Shown: positions 1-9,088, counted from the stretch's first letter. The stretch: 64,000 bases of DNA from Streptomyces hyaluromycini (GCF_002217755.1 NZ_BCFL01000035.1:62001-126000), one strand, 5' to 3'. The notes: generated from the letters alone by a model not told the origin. A program made the numbers and translations.

Positions 1-319
1 GGAGGGGCGTTGAGGATGGATCGTTCCGGACGGTCTGCGGGAGTTGGCGAGGCCGCCTGCTCGTCAGCGGTTGCGCCTGGCGGACCTCGCCACCGTGCTT
101 CGGAGCATCGAAGCCGACCGTGCACCGCCGCTTCGCCATCCGGTCCCGTGTCCCGTGCGGTCCTCGCCCCGTCTCACGTCCGCTGGTGGCTCAGAGGCAC
201 CTCCGACCTGGATCCGGTGGGCGCGCCGACCGGACTCGGGGCGGCGGGCGACCTCCAGAGGTCCGTGCTTTCCTGTCGCCGGCCTCCGTCGGTGTCGCCG
301 CCCGGCGGTTCCGGGGGTG
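1..319. other. No gene recognised at left edge
   Basis: I see no convincing protein here. The open frames on both strands are arginine/proline-rich, lack a ribosome binding site and resemble no family. The biosynthetic operon on the minus strand ends at 320, so this stretch lies downstream of it. The cluster may still continue to the left of the window in another operon. Confidence 0.5.
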
Positions 320-1495
320 TCAGGACCTGGCGAGAGCCAAGTCGTGACAGGCTTCCTCGATCCAGTCGAGGGGGACCCCGCTGGGCAGAGCGTCGTCACG
401 CAAGTCGGTTGTCAGCGCGTCCCAATTGTCATAGCCGTGGGCCTTCGCTATCGAGTCCCTGACCTTGGTCTCATGCGGGGGTGTCACCTCCGTGCGGCTC
501 GTCTTGTGATCCTTCAGCCGGTGAACCGCATGCCACAGCATCACTTCCGTCTCGAACTGCCTGAAATGATGAATCTTGTCCATCAGGTTTGCGGACAGCG
601 ACGGAATGTCCAGGAAGAGGCCCGCGAGAGCCGGCTCGACCGAGGAATTCCGGGACAGCTTCGACTCGCTCCCGGTGGTCAGTCCTGCGAAATCGAGCTG
701 TCCGGCCAGCAGGAACCGGATGTATTTCTGATACCGGCCGGTTCCGAATATGAACGGAGGGAGTGACAGATCGAGTTCTTCACGGCTGTGGCCGAGATGC
801 GGGTCGTGCGAGGAGTATCGCGGCCCTTGGCTGAATCGGCGGTCGGTTCCATCGGCAGGTGTCCCGTCGGGCAGGAGCGAAAGAAAGCGAACAGCCCTCA
901 GTGCGTCCACCCTCTTGATGTCGACGGAGGCTGCGACTTCACCTATCACGCCAGTCGGGTCGTCGATCCCGGCCTTCTTGAACAGAAGCCGCCAGACCCG
1001 GTCGGGATAGTACGATTCGGCGGCGACCCGGTGAAGCTCCACACCCTGGGACCGGGTGATCAGCTTGAGACCGTACAGCTTTCTGATCGCCGCGCGGATA
1101 TTGACCAGGGCGACGCTCACCGCCGAGTGGTCGTCGTCGGGATCCGTCGCGACCACCACGGGGTCGTCCGAATCGAAGAGGCCGGACCGGTACATCCGGT
1201 AGACGGCTCCGACACCGTGGACGCCGACGGGCCAGCATTCCGCGGCCCGTATGGCCCCCATACTGGACGCCCCGACGATCTGAGCGCCGTCGCGAGCCAC
1301 CTCGACGACCTCTCGCGGTGACACCGGGAGCACCTGCGAAAACGATCCGTCGATGATGAGGATCCGGGAGCTTCCGCTTTCTCTGGCCCGGTAGACGTCG
1401 CCGCGTTTCGCGGGGGGAAGGACGTGCGCCTGCGGCAGCAGGGCCCGTGCCTCGCCCGGCGGCAGGGACGGCCCGGTGAATATGGTGGTTCTCAT
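320..1495 (-). CDS. tfuA: TfuA-like protein, YcaO partner for thioamidation
   Basis: This 391-residue protein carries the TfuA signature GASSMGAIRAAE at about residues 75-87, inside a Rossmann-like N-terminal half. In known systems (thioviridamide, methyl-coenzyme M reductase) TfuA works with a YcaO enzyme, and is proposed to deliver sulfur so that a peptide amide becomes a thioamide. Its gene starts 3 nt after the YcaO stop, so the two are translationally linked and form the last pair of the operon. At 391 residues it is longer than minimal TfuA domains (about 200-250); the C-terminal third is an extension of unknown role. Family assignment is firm; the substrate is inferred only from context. 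Confidence 0.88.
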   Translation of the reverse strand: MRTTIFTGPSLPPGEARALLPQAHVLPPAKRGDVYRARESGSSRILIIDGSFSQVLPVSPREVVEVARDGAQIVGASSMGAIRAAECWPVGVHGVGAVYRMYRSGLFDSDDPVVVATDPDDDHSAVSVALVNIRAAIRKLYGLKLITRSQGVELHRVAAESYYPDRVWRLLFKKAGIDDPTGVIGEVAASVDIKRVDALRAVRFLSLLPDGTPADGTDRRFSQGPRYSSHDPHLGHSREELDLSLPPFIFGTGRYQKYIRFLLAGQLDFAGLTTGSESKLSRNSSVEPALAGLFLDIPSLSANLMDKIHHFRQFETEVMLWHAVHRLKDHKTSRTEVTPPHETKVRDSIAKAHGYDNWDALTTDLRDDALPSGVPLDWIEEACHDLALARS

Positions 1496-1498
1496 GGC

Positions 1499-2749
1499 TC
1501 AGATCACCGATTCCAGCAGGCGGAGGGTAGGGGTGCGCGAACTCTCACCGTAGGGAGACGCGAGGCCCGGAACCAGGACACGAACCACCGGCACGCCGAG
1601 ATCCTCGCGGCTGAGTTCTGTCACCAGGCACTTTTCGTGTCCTGCGTCCCGCAGCCGGCCGACGACCGTGCGTATGTTCTGCAGGATGCTGCCGCTGCAG
1701 TCCTTGGCCTGCGGGAACGCCAGGGAGCCGGGGTTCCGGTAGAGAGAGTCGAGCCGCTTCAACTCGGCCGGCCTGCGCCGCGCGCGCCCGGTCTCGAACA
1801 CCTCTCGCGCACCCGTGGCGAAGCCGGCGTGACCTTGGCACGCCTCGGTGAGAGCGCGAAGCAGCGCCCGTTCGGGCTGGAGGTCGGCCCCGTACCCGGG
1901 GAAGCAGGTCACCTTGCCCTCCTGCCCGAAGTAGCCGTCGTCGAAAAGGACGACCCGGATGACCGGAATGTCGATCACGTTGGTCAGATCCTGTATCCGG
2001 ACAACCAGACCCTGACCGGTCAGCGCGTCGATGAGTTCCTTCGCGGTTCCGGCTGGAACCGACTCCGGAGATATGACCCTCAAAGGTCGACGAGGAGAGA
2101 AAACCGGGTCGTGGTGAGCGGAGTAGAACGCTTCCTCCGACACCGCGTCGCGCTCGACAAGCTCACCGACCGCGTGGAGGACCGCCTCTGAATACGTATT
2201 TCCGGAGGCGAGCCCGTTGGTCTCGATCCGAGCCGTCATGCCTTCCGTGGAGGGATTGAGGACGAGGTCGGTCGGCACCAGATGATGGCCCCCCTGCGCC
2301 AGGTCGTACGCCCCCGTCCAGGAGAAAACGGCGTCGGGCCGGTACGTCGTGTCCTGCGGCAGGCTGAAGTCCTCCGGGTCGACCGCAGCGGCGGGAGCGA
2401 GTTCCTCGTAGGAACCCCTGACGATCCGGCGGGCCGGAATCTCCTCGGCCGAGACGCGCTCGATCGCCTCCATGACGGCGCTGAGCTTCGCCGCGATCGG
2501 CGTCGCCCCCTTTCCCGCGCTCACCATCAGGTCTTTGGCCAGAGGGGTCACGGCCGACCACACGGGGGAGCTGATGTAATCCAGGGGGGTGGTGTCGTAC
2601 ACGCGCGTGACGGGGACGCGGGGCAGCAGTGGTTTCAGGAAGTCCCACGTCTCCTCGAAACTTCTGGCGTGTCCGGCCTCCGAACTTTCCGCATCAGGCT
2701 GAAAGCTGTCCGGGCGCAGGGCTGTCAGGCTGTTCGGTTCGACCATCAT
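1499..2749 (-). CDS. ycaO: YcaO-domain ATP-dependent cyclodehydratase/thioamide synthetase
   Basis: This is a 416-residue YcaO enzyme. Such enzymes phosphorylate a peptide backbone amide with ATP, so that a thiol, hydroxyl or external sulfide can attack it. Visible motifs are SAGKGATPIAAKLSAVMEAI near residue 95, GNTYSEAVLHAVGELVERDA near 190, and a later RALTEACQGH; together they line the nucleotide and Mg sites. There is no C-terminal PxPxP tail and no fused E1-like domain. With TfuA directly downstream, this fits the thioamide-forming branch rather than azoline formation. Two consecutive ATGs start the gene, with AAGG upstream. A 178-nt gap without a recognisable gene separates it from the P450 gene. 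Confidence 0.92.
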   Translation of the reverse strand: MMVEPNSLTALRPDSFQPDAESSEAGHARSFEETWDFLKPLLPRVPVTRVYDTTPLDYISSPVWSAVTPLAKDLMVSAGKGATPIAAKLSAVMEAIERVSAEEIPARRIVRGSYEELAPAAAVDPEDFSLPQDTTYRPDAVFSWTGAYDLAQGGHHLVPTDLVLNPSTEGMTARIETNGLASGNTYSEAVLHAVGELVERDAVSEEAFYSAHHDPVFSPRRPLRVISPESVPAGTAKELIDALTGQGLVVRIQDLTNVIDIPVIRVVLFDDGYFGQEGKVTCFPGYGADLQPERALLRALTEACQGHAGFATGAREVFETGRARRRPAELKRLDSLYRNPGSLAFPQAKDCSGSILQNIRTVVGRLRDAGHEKCLVTELSREDLGVPVVRVLVPGLASPYGESSRTPTLRLLESVI

Positions 2750-2927
2750 CGTGATGCCTTGTCTGGAAGCGGGGATCGACGGGAACGCGGACCGCCGCGT
2801 CGCTGCGGTTCAGGAGCCGGCGGAGCGGGCCGACGAGGGGCGACGGTCGCCGGTCCACACGACCCTGCCGGCGCTCGTCACGGCACAGAGGACCGCGACG
2901 GCCCGGTCCGCGCCCCTGGGGCCTGCC

Positions 2928-4124
2928 TCAGGTGTCCCGCGTGACCACGAGGTCGTCGGCGAAACGCGCTCCGAAGTCCCCCTTCCACACCGCGGTCAGC
3001 CGAGGCAGCTCCTCCAACAGGCCGGTCGACGCGAGTTGCAGCATCATCTCCCTCATGACCTGCCGCGTGAGTCCGGCGGCCAGACACGCGTGCCGGCCCC
3101 GCCCGAAGGCGACATGGCGAGCCCCGGTCCTGTCCGCACGGAAGGTGCCCGGGTCGGCGAACCGCCTCGGGTCGCGGTTGGCCGCCACGAGTACGAGGAC
3201 CACGCGCGACTCGGCCCGTACGGTGTGACCGTGCAGGGTCAGATCGGACAGCGCGCGCCTGGTGGCCAAGTGGAAGGGCGTGACCAGCCGCAGCGCCTCG
3301 TCCACGGCTCCGTCGACGTCTTCCTTCAGGTCGACGGCGGCGCTCTCCGGGCCGGTCAACGCCTCCAACAGGCGTGCGACAGCCGCCGCGGTGGGTTCCA
3401 GCGCGCCACTCACCAGCTGGGCGTATATCGCGGTCGCGTCCAGAAGATCCAGCGTCCCGTCGGACAGAGCGCGGCTCAGCGCCGAGGCGAGGACCCCCCG
3501 GGGAGCCGCGCAGCGCTGCGCGACGAGCCCGGTCAGCTCGTCCAGGGCCTCTTCCGCGAGCCGCCCGATGCCGGGGTCGTACGTCTCGATCGGCCCTACG
3601 GCCAGGATCCGGGTGGCGCAGTCCGCGAGCTGTGCCAGGCCGTCCGGCTCCTCGTCCAGGAGGTCGCTCAGGCCGGCTGCCAGAGCCGGCCTGACGACAT
3701 CGGCGAACAGCCTGTCAGGCGTCACCGCGGGACTCGTCGCCGCGACGGAATCCGTCATCGCGGCGACCATCTGCCGAACGGCGGCGGGCGTGAACAGCGG
3801 CAGGAGCAGACGCCGCATACCGGTGTGCCGCGGCGGATCGGAGAACACGGGCCAGCGGTCGATGAACTCCGTCACCCGCCAGTAGGTGTTCTCCTGCTCT
3901 TCCGTCAGCGAGGGCGGGCAGTAGGTTTCCACCTGGGCGCCGAGCCGGGGATCAGGCAGAAGGTCGTACACGTCGTCGTATCGCGTCACGTACCACGTGT
4001 TCGTGCTCTCGTCCCAGTGCACACCGTGCGACTCACGCAGTTCGTCGAACCACTTGACCGGTTCCGCTTCCCGGTCCGTCGGGATCTGCGGCACCGTGGT
4101 CTCCGCCGTTACGTTGTCCATCAC
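2928..4124 (-). CDS. Cytochrome P450
   Basis: This is a 398-residue bacterial class I P450. The heme-ligand loop FGRGRHACLAAGL is near residue 347 (Cys ligand), and the K-helix glutamate/arginine pair is in VDEALRLV. The I-helix region reads SGALEPTAAAV, with the usual threonine. The common glycine two residues after the heme Cys is alanine here. It presumably hydroxylates or cross-links the cluster product using external ferredoxin, but no ferredoxin gene is seen nearby. It sits between the oxygenase pair and the YcaO gene, in the same orientation. Confidence 0.93.
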   Translation of the reverse strand: MMDNVTAETTVPQIPTDREAEPVKWFDELRESHGVHWDESTNTWYVTRYDDVYDLLPDPRLGAQVETYCPPSLTEEQENTYWRVTEFIDRWPVFSDPPRHTGMRRLLLPLFTPAAVRQMVAAMTDSVAATSPAVTPDRLFADVVRPALAAGLSDLLDEEPDGLAQLADCATRILAVGPIETYDPGIGRLAEEALDELTGLVAQRCAAPRGVLASALSRALSDGTLDLLDATAIYAQLVSGALEPTAAAVARLLEALTGPESAAVDLKEDVDGAVDEALRLVTPFHLATRRALSDLTLHGHTVRAESRVVLVLVAANRDPRRFADPGTFRADRTGARHVAFGRGRHACLAAGLTRQVMREMMLQLASTGLLEELPRLTAVWKGDFGARFADDLVVTRDT

Positions 4125-4181
4125 AAACCAACCCGTTCAATTCACGCGCTTCATAAGCCTGACGGAGTACCGGGGGAGGGG

Positions 4182-4868
4182 CTACAGGAGCGATCGGTCG
4201 GCGAGCAGATAGCTCGTCAGCTCCTGACGCGCTTCCGCCGACTCCGGCACGGCCGCATACGTCGTGGTGATCTGCCGCCGCTTGTCGGCACCGCCGAACG
4301 ACGCATGGTAGGAGTGCGGATCGAAGGCGATGAGGTCACCGGGGGAGGAGTCGACGGTGAAGGCAGGCACCTCCTCGGGCCGCATCCCGAGGCGACGCAT
4401 CGGGTTCTCCATCTCCGCGGCGAACGAGTCCCAGCTCCCGCCTCTGCGGTGGGTGCCGGGAATGAACCGCAGCGCTCCGGTGCCGCCGTCGAGCGGCTCC
4501 AGATACTGGACGATCTTGAGGAGCCGCAGAGCGCGGTGGTTCCCGTCCCGGTGCCAGTAGGTGGCACCGTCGTAGCGGACTCCGTCGCCGCCGACGTAGA
4601 CGACATCCGTGCCCAGCAGCCGACGTGCCACCTGAGGACACCGGTCGTCGGCCAGGAGCACCTTCTGGAGCACCTCGCTGCGCTCGGCGATCCGGGCGAC
4701 GCCCGCCCGCCCCTGCCGGCCGACCTGCGGGAAGTTGTCGAAGACGTCTTCGAAGGCGTCGGCGACGGCCGGCACGACGTCGTTCTGCACACCGCGCAGG
4801 TGAAGGAACCCGAACGTCCTGAAGCGGGTGACCTCGGCGTCGGTCACCGACAAAGAGGTGAGTCTCAT
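4182..4868 (-). CDS. Phytanoyl-CoA dioxygenase-family Fe(II)/2-oxoglutarate oxygenase (first copy)
   Basis: This 228-residue protein has the jelly-roll oxygenase facial triad: HRD within YWHRDGNH near residue 106, and a distal histidine in YHASFGG followed by the arginine that binds 2-oxoglutarate. Family members hydroxylate, epoxidise or halogenate small molecules and carrier- or peptide-bound residues. Its start overlaps the stop of the second PhyH gene by 4 nt. The two proteins share architecture (HRD or HSD, then GALRF(I/L)PGTH/SH) and probably arose by duplication, so consecutive oxidations are plausible. The substrate is unknown. Confidence 0.88.
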   Translation of the reverse strand: MRLTSLSVTDAEVTRFRTFGFLHLRGVQNDVVPAVADAFEDVFDNFPQVGRQGRAGVARIAERSEVLQKVLLADDRCPQVARRLLGTDVVYVGGDGVRYDGATYWHRDGNHRALRLLKIVQYLEPLDGGTGALRFIPGTHRRGGSWDSFAAEMENPMRRLGMRPEEVPAFTVDSSPGDLIAFDPHSYHASFGGADKRRQITTTYAAVPESAEARQELTSYLLADRSLL

Positions 4869-5548
4869 CCGATTGACACCGATCCGGAGACGTAGCGGTT
4901 GAGGAAGTAGCGACGCGTGTCGCGCTGCTCGGTCTCGGTCACCGGGTCACCGACACAGTTGAACGCCAGCTGCCGTCGTATGTCGCCGTGCCATGCCGAG
5001 TGCAGGACGTTCGTGTCGAAGACGATGACGTCGCCGGGCTCGGACTCGACGACCACCGCCGGAACGTCGCCACCGGTGAGACCGAGGTCCTCCCCGTGCC
5101 TGATGACGTGCTGGGTCGGTTCCCCGAGCCAGCCGTTGTCGGCTTGATGTGAACCGGGAAGGAAACGCAGGGCACCCGTGTCGTGCGCGGTGGCGTCCAG
5201 GTACAGAACGAAACGCAGGAACGGCGTGGTGTAGAAACCGTCCGAGTGCCAGTACGAGTCGCCGACGAGCGCGTTGGCATCGCTGGTGATGACCTGGTGG
5301 TTGCGTTCGAAGAACGCCGCGCAGATCGCGCCCACCCACGCCGATCCGGAGATCAGCCCCAGCTCGGGCATCTCGTTGAGGGCGTCGAACCTGGTGACTC
5401 TCTCGTTCGGCGTACCGTCCGCCGGCAGATCGATCAGCCGGCCGAAAGCACGCTGCAGTTCCTCCACGGTGTCCGCGGCGGCCCCCCGGAGGCGGGCGAA
5501 TCCGAACACCCGCAGCTGCTGCGCGACCTCCGCCTCATCGAGTGACAT
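4865..5548 (-). CDS. Phytanoyl-CoA dioxygenase-family oxygenase (second copy)
   Basis: A 227-residue Fe(II)/2-oxoglutarate oxygenase, starting at the ATG of MSLDEAEVAQQ and overlapping the upstream aldo/keto reductase stop by 14 nt. The iron ligands are HSD in YWHSDGFY and the distal H in LHSAWHG, followed by RRQ. An open frame extends upstream to 5614, but that would lie wholly inside the neighbouring gene. The tight overlaps on both sides indicate coupled translation with the first copy and the reductase. It likely oxidises the same intermediate at another position. Confidence 0.88.
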   Translation of the reverse strand: MSLDEAEVAQQLRVFGFARLRGAAADTVEELQRAFGRLIDLPADGTPNERVTRFDALNEMPELGLISGSAWVGAICAAFFERNHQVITSDANALVGDSYWHSDGFYTTPFLRFVLYLDATAHDTGALRFLPGSHQADNGWLGEPTQHVIRHGEDLGLTGGDVPAVVVESEPGDVIVFDTNVLHSAWHGDIRRQLAFNCVGDPVTETEQRDTRRYFLNRYVSGSVSIG

Positions 5549-6344
5549 GGGACCGCCCGGGTGCGGAGTGCCGAGCAGCGGACGCGAGCCAGGCCGGCCC
5601 CGCCTCGTAGTCATCCAGCTGCTCCTTGGTCCGAGGGCCGATGACCACGGCTTCGGGGCGGTAGATCTCGTGGATCTCGGAGATCCTGGCGGCGATCGCC
5701 TCCGCCCTGCGCTCGGGCGGTACCGCCCGCAGCCGAGAGCCGCCCGAGAAGAGACTGCGGACCACGAGACGGTAGTCGGCGAGGAGGCGCGTCACGTTCG
5801 TGTCCTGCGGATCCAGCTGGTCCGCCTCGCACATGACCACGCTGCCGGCGGGCAGCCTGCCGGCGATCTGCGGCAGACTCACGTCCGGCAGCAGCACACT
5901 GACGCCCACCAGATCCGCCTGCCCCGTCCGTGAGCAGTGCCCGGCGAACCCGGCGAAGTCGATGTCCGACACCCGCCTCGGCTCCGGATTGTGCACGAAG
6001 GCGACCTCGACGCGGTCCCGCCCGAGCCGCTTCAGGCTTCCCTGCAGCGACTTGGTCATTCCTTCGAGGCTGTAGTCCAGGGTGGGCAGGGGAGTGGTGG
6101 TGTCGATCCCGACCTTGGTCCAGACCGACGCGTCGCCGGGAAGGTGCGCGCCGAGGTCCTCCTCCGCTCTCCCGCGGGCATACACGGGCGAGGTGTCGAA
6201 CGTGGTGAAGCCCTGGGCGATCGCACCCTCGACGAACTCCCGGCCCTCGTCCGCGTCGCGCCCCAGCACCATCAGGCCGTTGAAGGACCCCGAGCAGCGC
6301 ATGGTGCCGATCACCACGGACGGCTGATCCTGCATCGTGTTCAT
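5535..6344 (-). CDS. Aldo/keto reductase
   Basis: This is a 269-residue AKR-fold oxidoreductase. The tetrad is visible as Asp and Tyr in FDTSPVYARGRAEEDLG, Lys in VWTKVG and His in VAFVHNPEP. NAD(P)H-dependent reduction of a carbonyl is the expected chemistry. It begins 7 nt after the radical SAM stop and overlaps the PhyH gene. It is somewhat shorter than typical AKRs (about 320 residues), and its C-terminus, normally part of the substrate pocket, is divergent. It may reduce a ketone or aldehyde made by the oxygenases. Confidence 0.86.
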   Translation of the reverse strand: MNTMQDQPSVVIGTMRCSGSFNGLMVLGRDADEGREFVEGAIAQGFTTFDTSPVYARGRAEEDLGAHLPGDASVWTKVGIDTTTPLPTLDYSLEGMTKSLQGSLKRLGRDRVEVAFVHNPEPRRVSDIDFAGFAGHCSRTGQADLVGVSVLLPDVSLPQIAGRLPAGSVVMCEADQLDPQDTNVTRLLADYRLVVRSLFSGGSRLRAVPPERRAEAIAARISEIHEIYRPEAVVIGPRTKEQLDDYEAGPAWLASAARHSAPGRSHVTR

Positions 6345-6351
6345 GGACGAC

Positions 6352-7212
6352 TCACCCTTCGTGGGATTCCGAACGGCAGATCGCCATGCAGGCCAGACCG
6401 GTGGTCGGTGGTTCGCAGAACGACTGCTCGAGCGCCTCGCCGATCTCCTGCCGCGTCGCGAAGACCGACACCTGCTGAGAGCTGTCGTAGGGGCAGCGGC
6501 GCAGGAAGCCGTCCGCGGACAGGTACAGCCGCGCGGACTGGCAGGACCGGACGACCGGGCCGCGCAGCCACTCGTGGTAGTCCGACACCACTGTCCTCAG
6601 CTGCTCCGACATGCCGAAGAAGGTGTCGATCAACGCCAGGTCGCGCTTGAGGTGGGGATTCTCGAAACGGAACGTCGGCGACGGCAGCAGCGGGCTTACC
6701 TCCACCGGGACATCGGCCGTCTCGACCACCGAGACGATGGCCTTCAGGTCGTCTTCGTCCAGCTCGTATGCGGTGACATGCAGGCTCGCCCGACGGTGTC
6801 CCAACGCCTCGAAGACCTTCGCCGTCGAGGAGATCGTGCGGCCGGTGCGGCCGATCTCGTCCGCTCTGCGGCTGTCGGCGGAGACGGTGACGTGACTGAG
6901 CATGCCGGCGACACCGGCGAGGGCATCGAGTCGCGGGCCGGTCCTGGCGGCGGTGACCACCGAGGTGCGGAACCCGAACTGAAGAGCGACGCGCACGAGT
7001 TGACGGAACTCCGGGTGGTCGGTCGGCTCGCCGCCGGACAAGCACAGCTCGTCAACGCCGAGTTCGTGGAGCCGCGACAGTGCCCGGGCGTAGGTGCTGA
7101 GGCTCAGGACGTCGCGTCCGACATCGGCCCGGAAGCAGAACCGGCAGTTCACTTCGCAGTTGTCGGCGGTCGAGACGAGCACTCCGCGGAGTGCTCCGAG
7201 GCTGTCGGTCAC
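6352..7212 (-). CDS. Radical SAM enzyme (MoaA/SPASM-like, second of two)
   Basis: This 286-residue protein starts at a GTG that overlaps the upstream TGA by 4 nt. It has the [4Fe-4S] motif CEVNCRFC (Cys19, 23, 26), then LSGGEPTDH, the SAM-binding GGE element. The C-terminal third has further cysteines in RSCQSARLYLSADGFLRRC and in CEPPTTGLACMAIC, which could bind an auxiliary cluster as in twitch/SPASM domains. The protein is compact, with no N-terminal peptide-recognition domain, so it may act on material presented by another protein. A longer open frame begins upstream at 7359 but lies inside the preceding gene. Confidence 0.88.
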   Translation of the reverse strand: MTDSLGALRGVLVSTADNCEVNCRFCFRADVGRDVLSLSTYARALSRLHELGVDELCLSGGEPTDHPEFRQLVRVALQFGFRTSVVTAARTGPRLDALAGVAGMLSHVTVSADSRRADEIGRTGRTISSTAKVFEALGHRRASLHVTAYELDEDDLKAIVSVVETADVPVEVSPLLPSPTFRFENPHLKRDLALIDTFFGMSEQLRTVVSDYHEWLRGPVVRSCQSARLYLSADGFLRRCPYDSSQQVSVFATRQEIGEALEQSFCEPPTTGLACMAICRSESHEG

Positions 7213-8504
7213 TGCAACCCCGTGTGGTCGGTCAGGGCGAGTTCGAGACCCACCTGGAAGAAGTCGCACATCTGCGGATCGGGCTCGGGGTTGTTCCGGA
7301 GCGAGACGTCGTTGCGGGACGGACCACCGCAGACGGCGGCGGCGGGGCACTCTCCGCACTGCTTCGCCGGCAGGAGGTTCTTGGCGGCTCCCGCCAGCAG
7401 CTCAGGCTGCTCCCGAAGCCGGCTGATCGGGAAGACGAACGAATCGTCGCGCCAGTTCAGGTCGAGGATGGAGATGCGCCCGCGGGACAGCAGAGCCGCG
7501 TTCAGGCCGCCGTCCTGCTGGATGTGCTCGTACATCTTCGGCAGGCGGGTGTCCAGGGCCTGATAGATGCGGTCGAGCGAGGAGAACAGCATGGCACCGC
7601 GGGACAGCGCCAGAAGCCGCGAACGGAACACCGCGCGGCACAGCGCCTCGCCGTCGACGTGCCAGCGGCCGGAGATCGGAATGGGGGTGTTGACGTAGAT
7701 GAAGTTGATGCCGAGGGACAGCACGTACTCGACGGTGTCCGGCAGGTTGCTCACATTGATCGGCGTGGGGGTGAGGTTGCAGCCCACGTGCACCCCGGCA
7801 TCGATCAGCCGCTGGATGTTCCGGTGGATCCGCTGGTCGGCGGGCTTGCCCGACAGCAGGAACCGCTCGACCTTGTTGTCGTCCGGAGCCCCGTCGAAGG
7901 AGACGCCCACGCCGTACTTGAACTTCTTGAAGTGCTCGATCATGGGGTCCTTGATCAGGACACCGTTGGTGACGACGGTGAACTGCACACGCCCCACGCC
8001 GTGCTTCTCGGCGAGTTCGAGAGCGTACTCGTCTCCGTACTGCATGAGGTCGAACCGGGTGGTCGGCTCACCGCCGAACCACTGAATGGTGACCTCCTCC
8101 TGGCCGGCGTTCTGCTCGAAGAGGTACTCGAGCCCTTCGCGGAGGTCGGGGATGGTGATGTCGTCGGCGCCCGTGTTGGTGTCCACGAAGCAGTACGTGC
8201 AGGTCATGTTGCAGCGGTCGGTCACCACGATGCGGTATCCGCTGATCCGCGGCGGCTTTCCGGTCATCCCCAGCCCGTTGAGCCGGTCGAAGATGAGATC
8301 ACGCTGAGGTGCGGACGGCGGCTCGGAAGTGAAGCCCAGCTGTTTCATCTCCGCCAGGATCTGGGGCTCGTCGTCGCGGATCCGCTTCATCTCATCGGCG
8401 GTGAGACTCGCGCTCCCCAGGGAGACGGGATCAAAAACAATACCCTCCGCCCCCTGAGCGACAAGCAAATACTTGTTCCAGAGTCGATCGGCATCGTTCG
8501 TCAC
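7209..8504 (-). CDS. Radical SAM/SPASM peptide-modifying enzyme
   Basis: A 431-residue radical SAM protein of the SPASM class that typically modifies ribosomal peptides. The SAM cluster motif is CNMTCTYC (Cys98, 102, 105); WFGGEPTTR follows as the GGE element, and the C-terminal SPASM region includes CGECPAAAVCGGPSRND and a further Cys in QMCDFF. The first 90 residues could form the substrate-recognition part. The start is a GTG preceded by AGGAG at 6 nt. It directly follows the 116-residue small protein, an arrangement usual for maturase and precursor. Its reaction (Cbeta cross-link, thioether or epimerisation) cannot be told from sequence. Confidence 0.9.
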   Translation of the reverse strand: MTNDADRLWNKYLLVAQGAEGIVFDPVSLGSASLTADEMKRIRDDEPQILAEMKQLGFTSEPPSAPQRDLIFDRLNGLGMTGKPPRISGYRIVVTDRCNMTCTYCFVDTNTGADDITIPDLREGLEYLFEQNAGQEEVTIQWFGGEPTTRFDLMQYGDEYALELAEKHGVGRVQFTVVTNGVLIKDPMIEHFKKFKYGVGVSFDGAPDDNKVERFLLSGKPADQRIHRNIQRLIDAGVHVGCNLTPTPINVSNLPDTVEYVLSLGINFIYVNTPIPISGRWHVDGEALCRAVFRSRLLALSRGAMLFSSLDRIYQALDTRLPKMYEHIQQDGGLNAALLSRGRISILDLNWRDDSFVFPISRLREQPELLAGAAKNLLPAKQCGECPAAAVCGGPSRNDVSLRNNPEPDPQMCDFFQVGLELALTDHTGLQ

Positions 8505-8616
8505 GGTGAACTCCTAAAGAAACGGAACCAGCCATGCGTCGGAACGAACCGCACAGCGAGAAGCCCGCTGCGGTGCCACCGTCGCTTGCCGATGACACCG
8601 CAGCAGGATGGATCGA

Positions 8617-8967
8617 TCAGTCTTCTTGCGCGATGTTCGCGTCCTTCAGGACACCCTGAACGATCTCGGTGTAGTGCTTCTTGAGATGCTCGGTGTTCTC
8701 GGACGTCGCACCGTCGGCGAGGACGATGATGCCGGGCAGCGACGGGTTGGGCGCCATGAGAACGATGCCGGGCGGGTCAAGGCTGATCGCCATGACGGCG
8801 TCCTCGACCGGCACCCACTCGATCCGCTCCTTGACGGCGTCCATCACGCTGACCTGCTTGGCCTTGAAGTCTTCGCGCTCGCCGAACCACACGCCCGACT
8901 TACCGCGCGACCCCACGGCGTCGGCGTAGATGAGGTGGTTGTCCTTCTGTTCGCGAGGTTTGGGCAT
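8617..8967 (-). CDS. 116-residue protein of unknown family, candidate substrate/scaffold
   Basis: First gene of the minus-strand operon. It has the strongest ribosome binding site of the cluster (AGGAGG at 8975-8980, 7 nt before ATG). I do not recognise the family. The charged N-terminus (MPKPREQKDNH) leads into an apparently folded core with alternating hydrophobic strands (DAVMAISLDPPGIVLMAP, then PGIIVLADGATSENTEHL), an amphipathic helix and an acidic tail ending NIAQED. There is no double-glycine site, no cysteine and no repeated core. Position, size and strong translation suggest either a precursor whose C-terminus is modified or a carrier/scaffold. It could instead be an accessory binding protein. 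Function is inference. Confidence 0.75.
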   Translation of the reverse strand: MPKPREQKDNHLIYADAVGSRGKSGVWFGEREDFKAKQVSVMDAVKERIEWVPVEDAVMAISLDPPGIVLMAPNPSLPGIIVLADGATSENTEHLKKHYTEIVQGVLKDANIAQED

Positions 8968-9088
8968 TCAAACGCCTCCTAAGAAAGGGCCGAATTCGGT
9001 CCGCGCGGCCCCGGAGCTGAATTACTGATTGCTCCACGGCTTTTTGTGCGCATATTGCGACCGCTGGCGCTCACTCTCGCACGCCGGG

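Noticed and set aside
2751..4895. 714-codon open frame on the plus strand
   Set aside because: It is antisense to the P450 and PhyH genes, shows no family motif and has atypical amino-acid composition.
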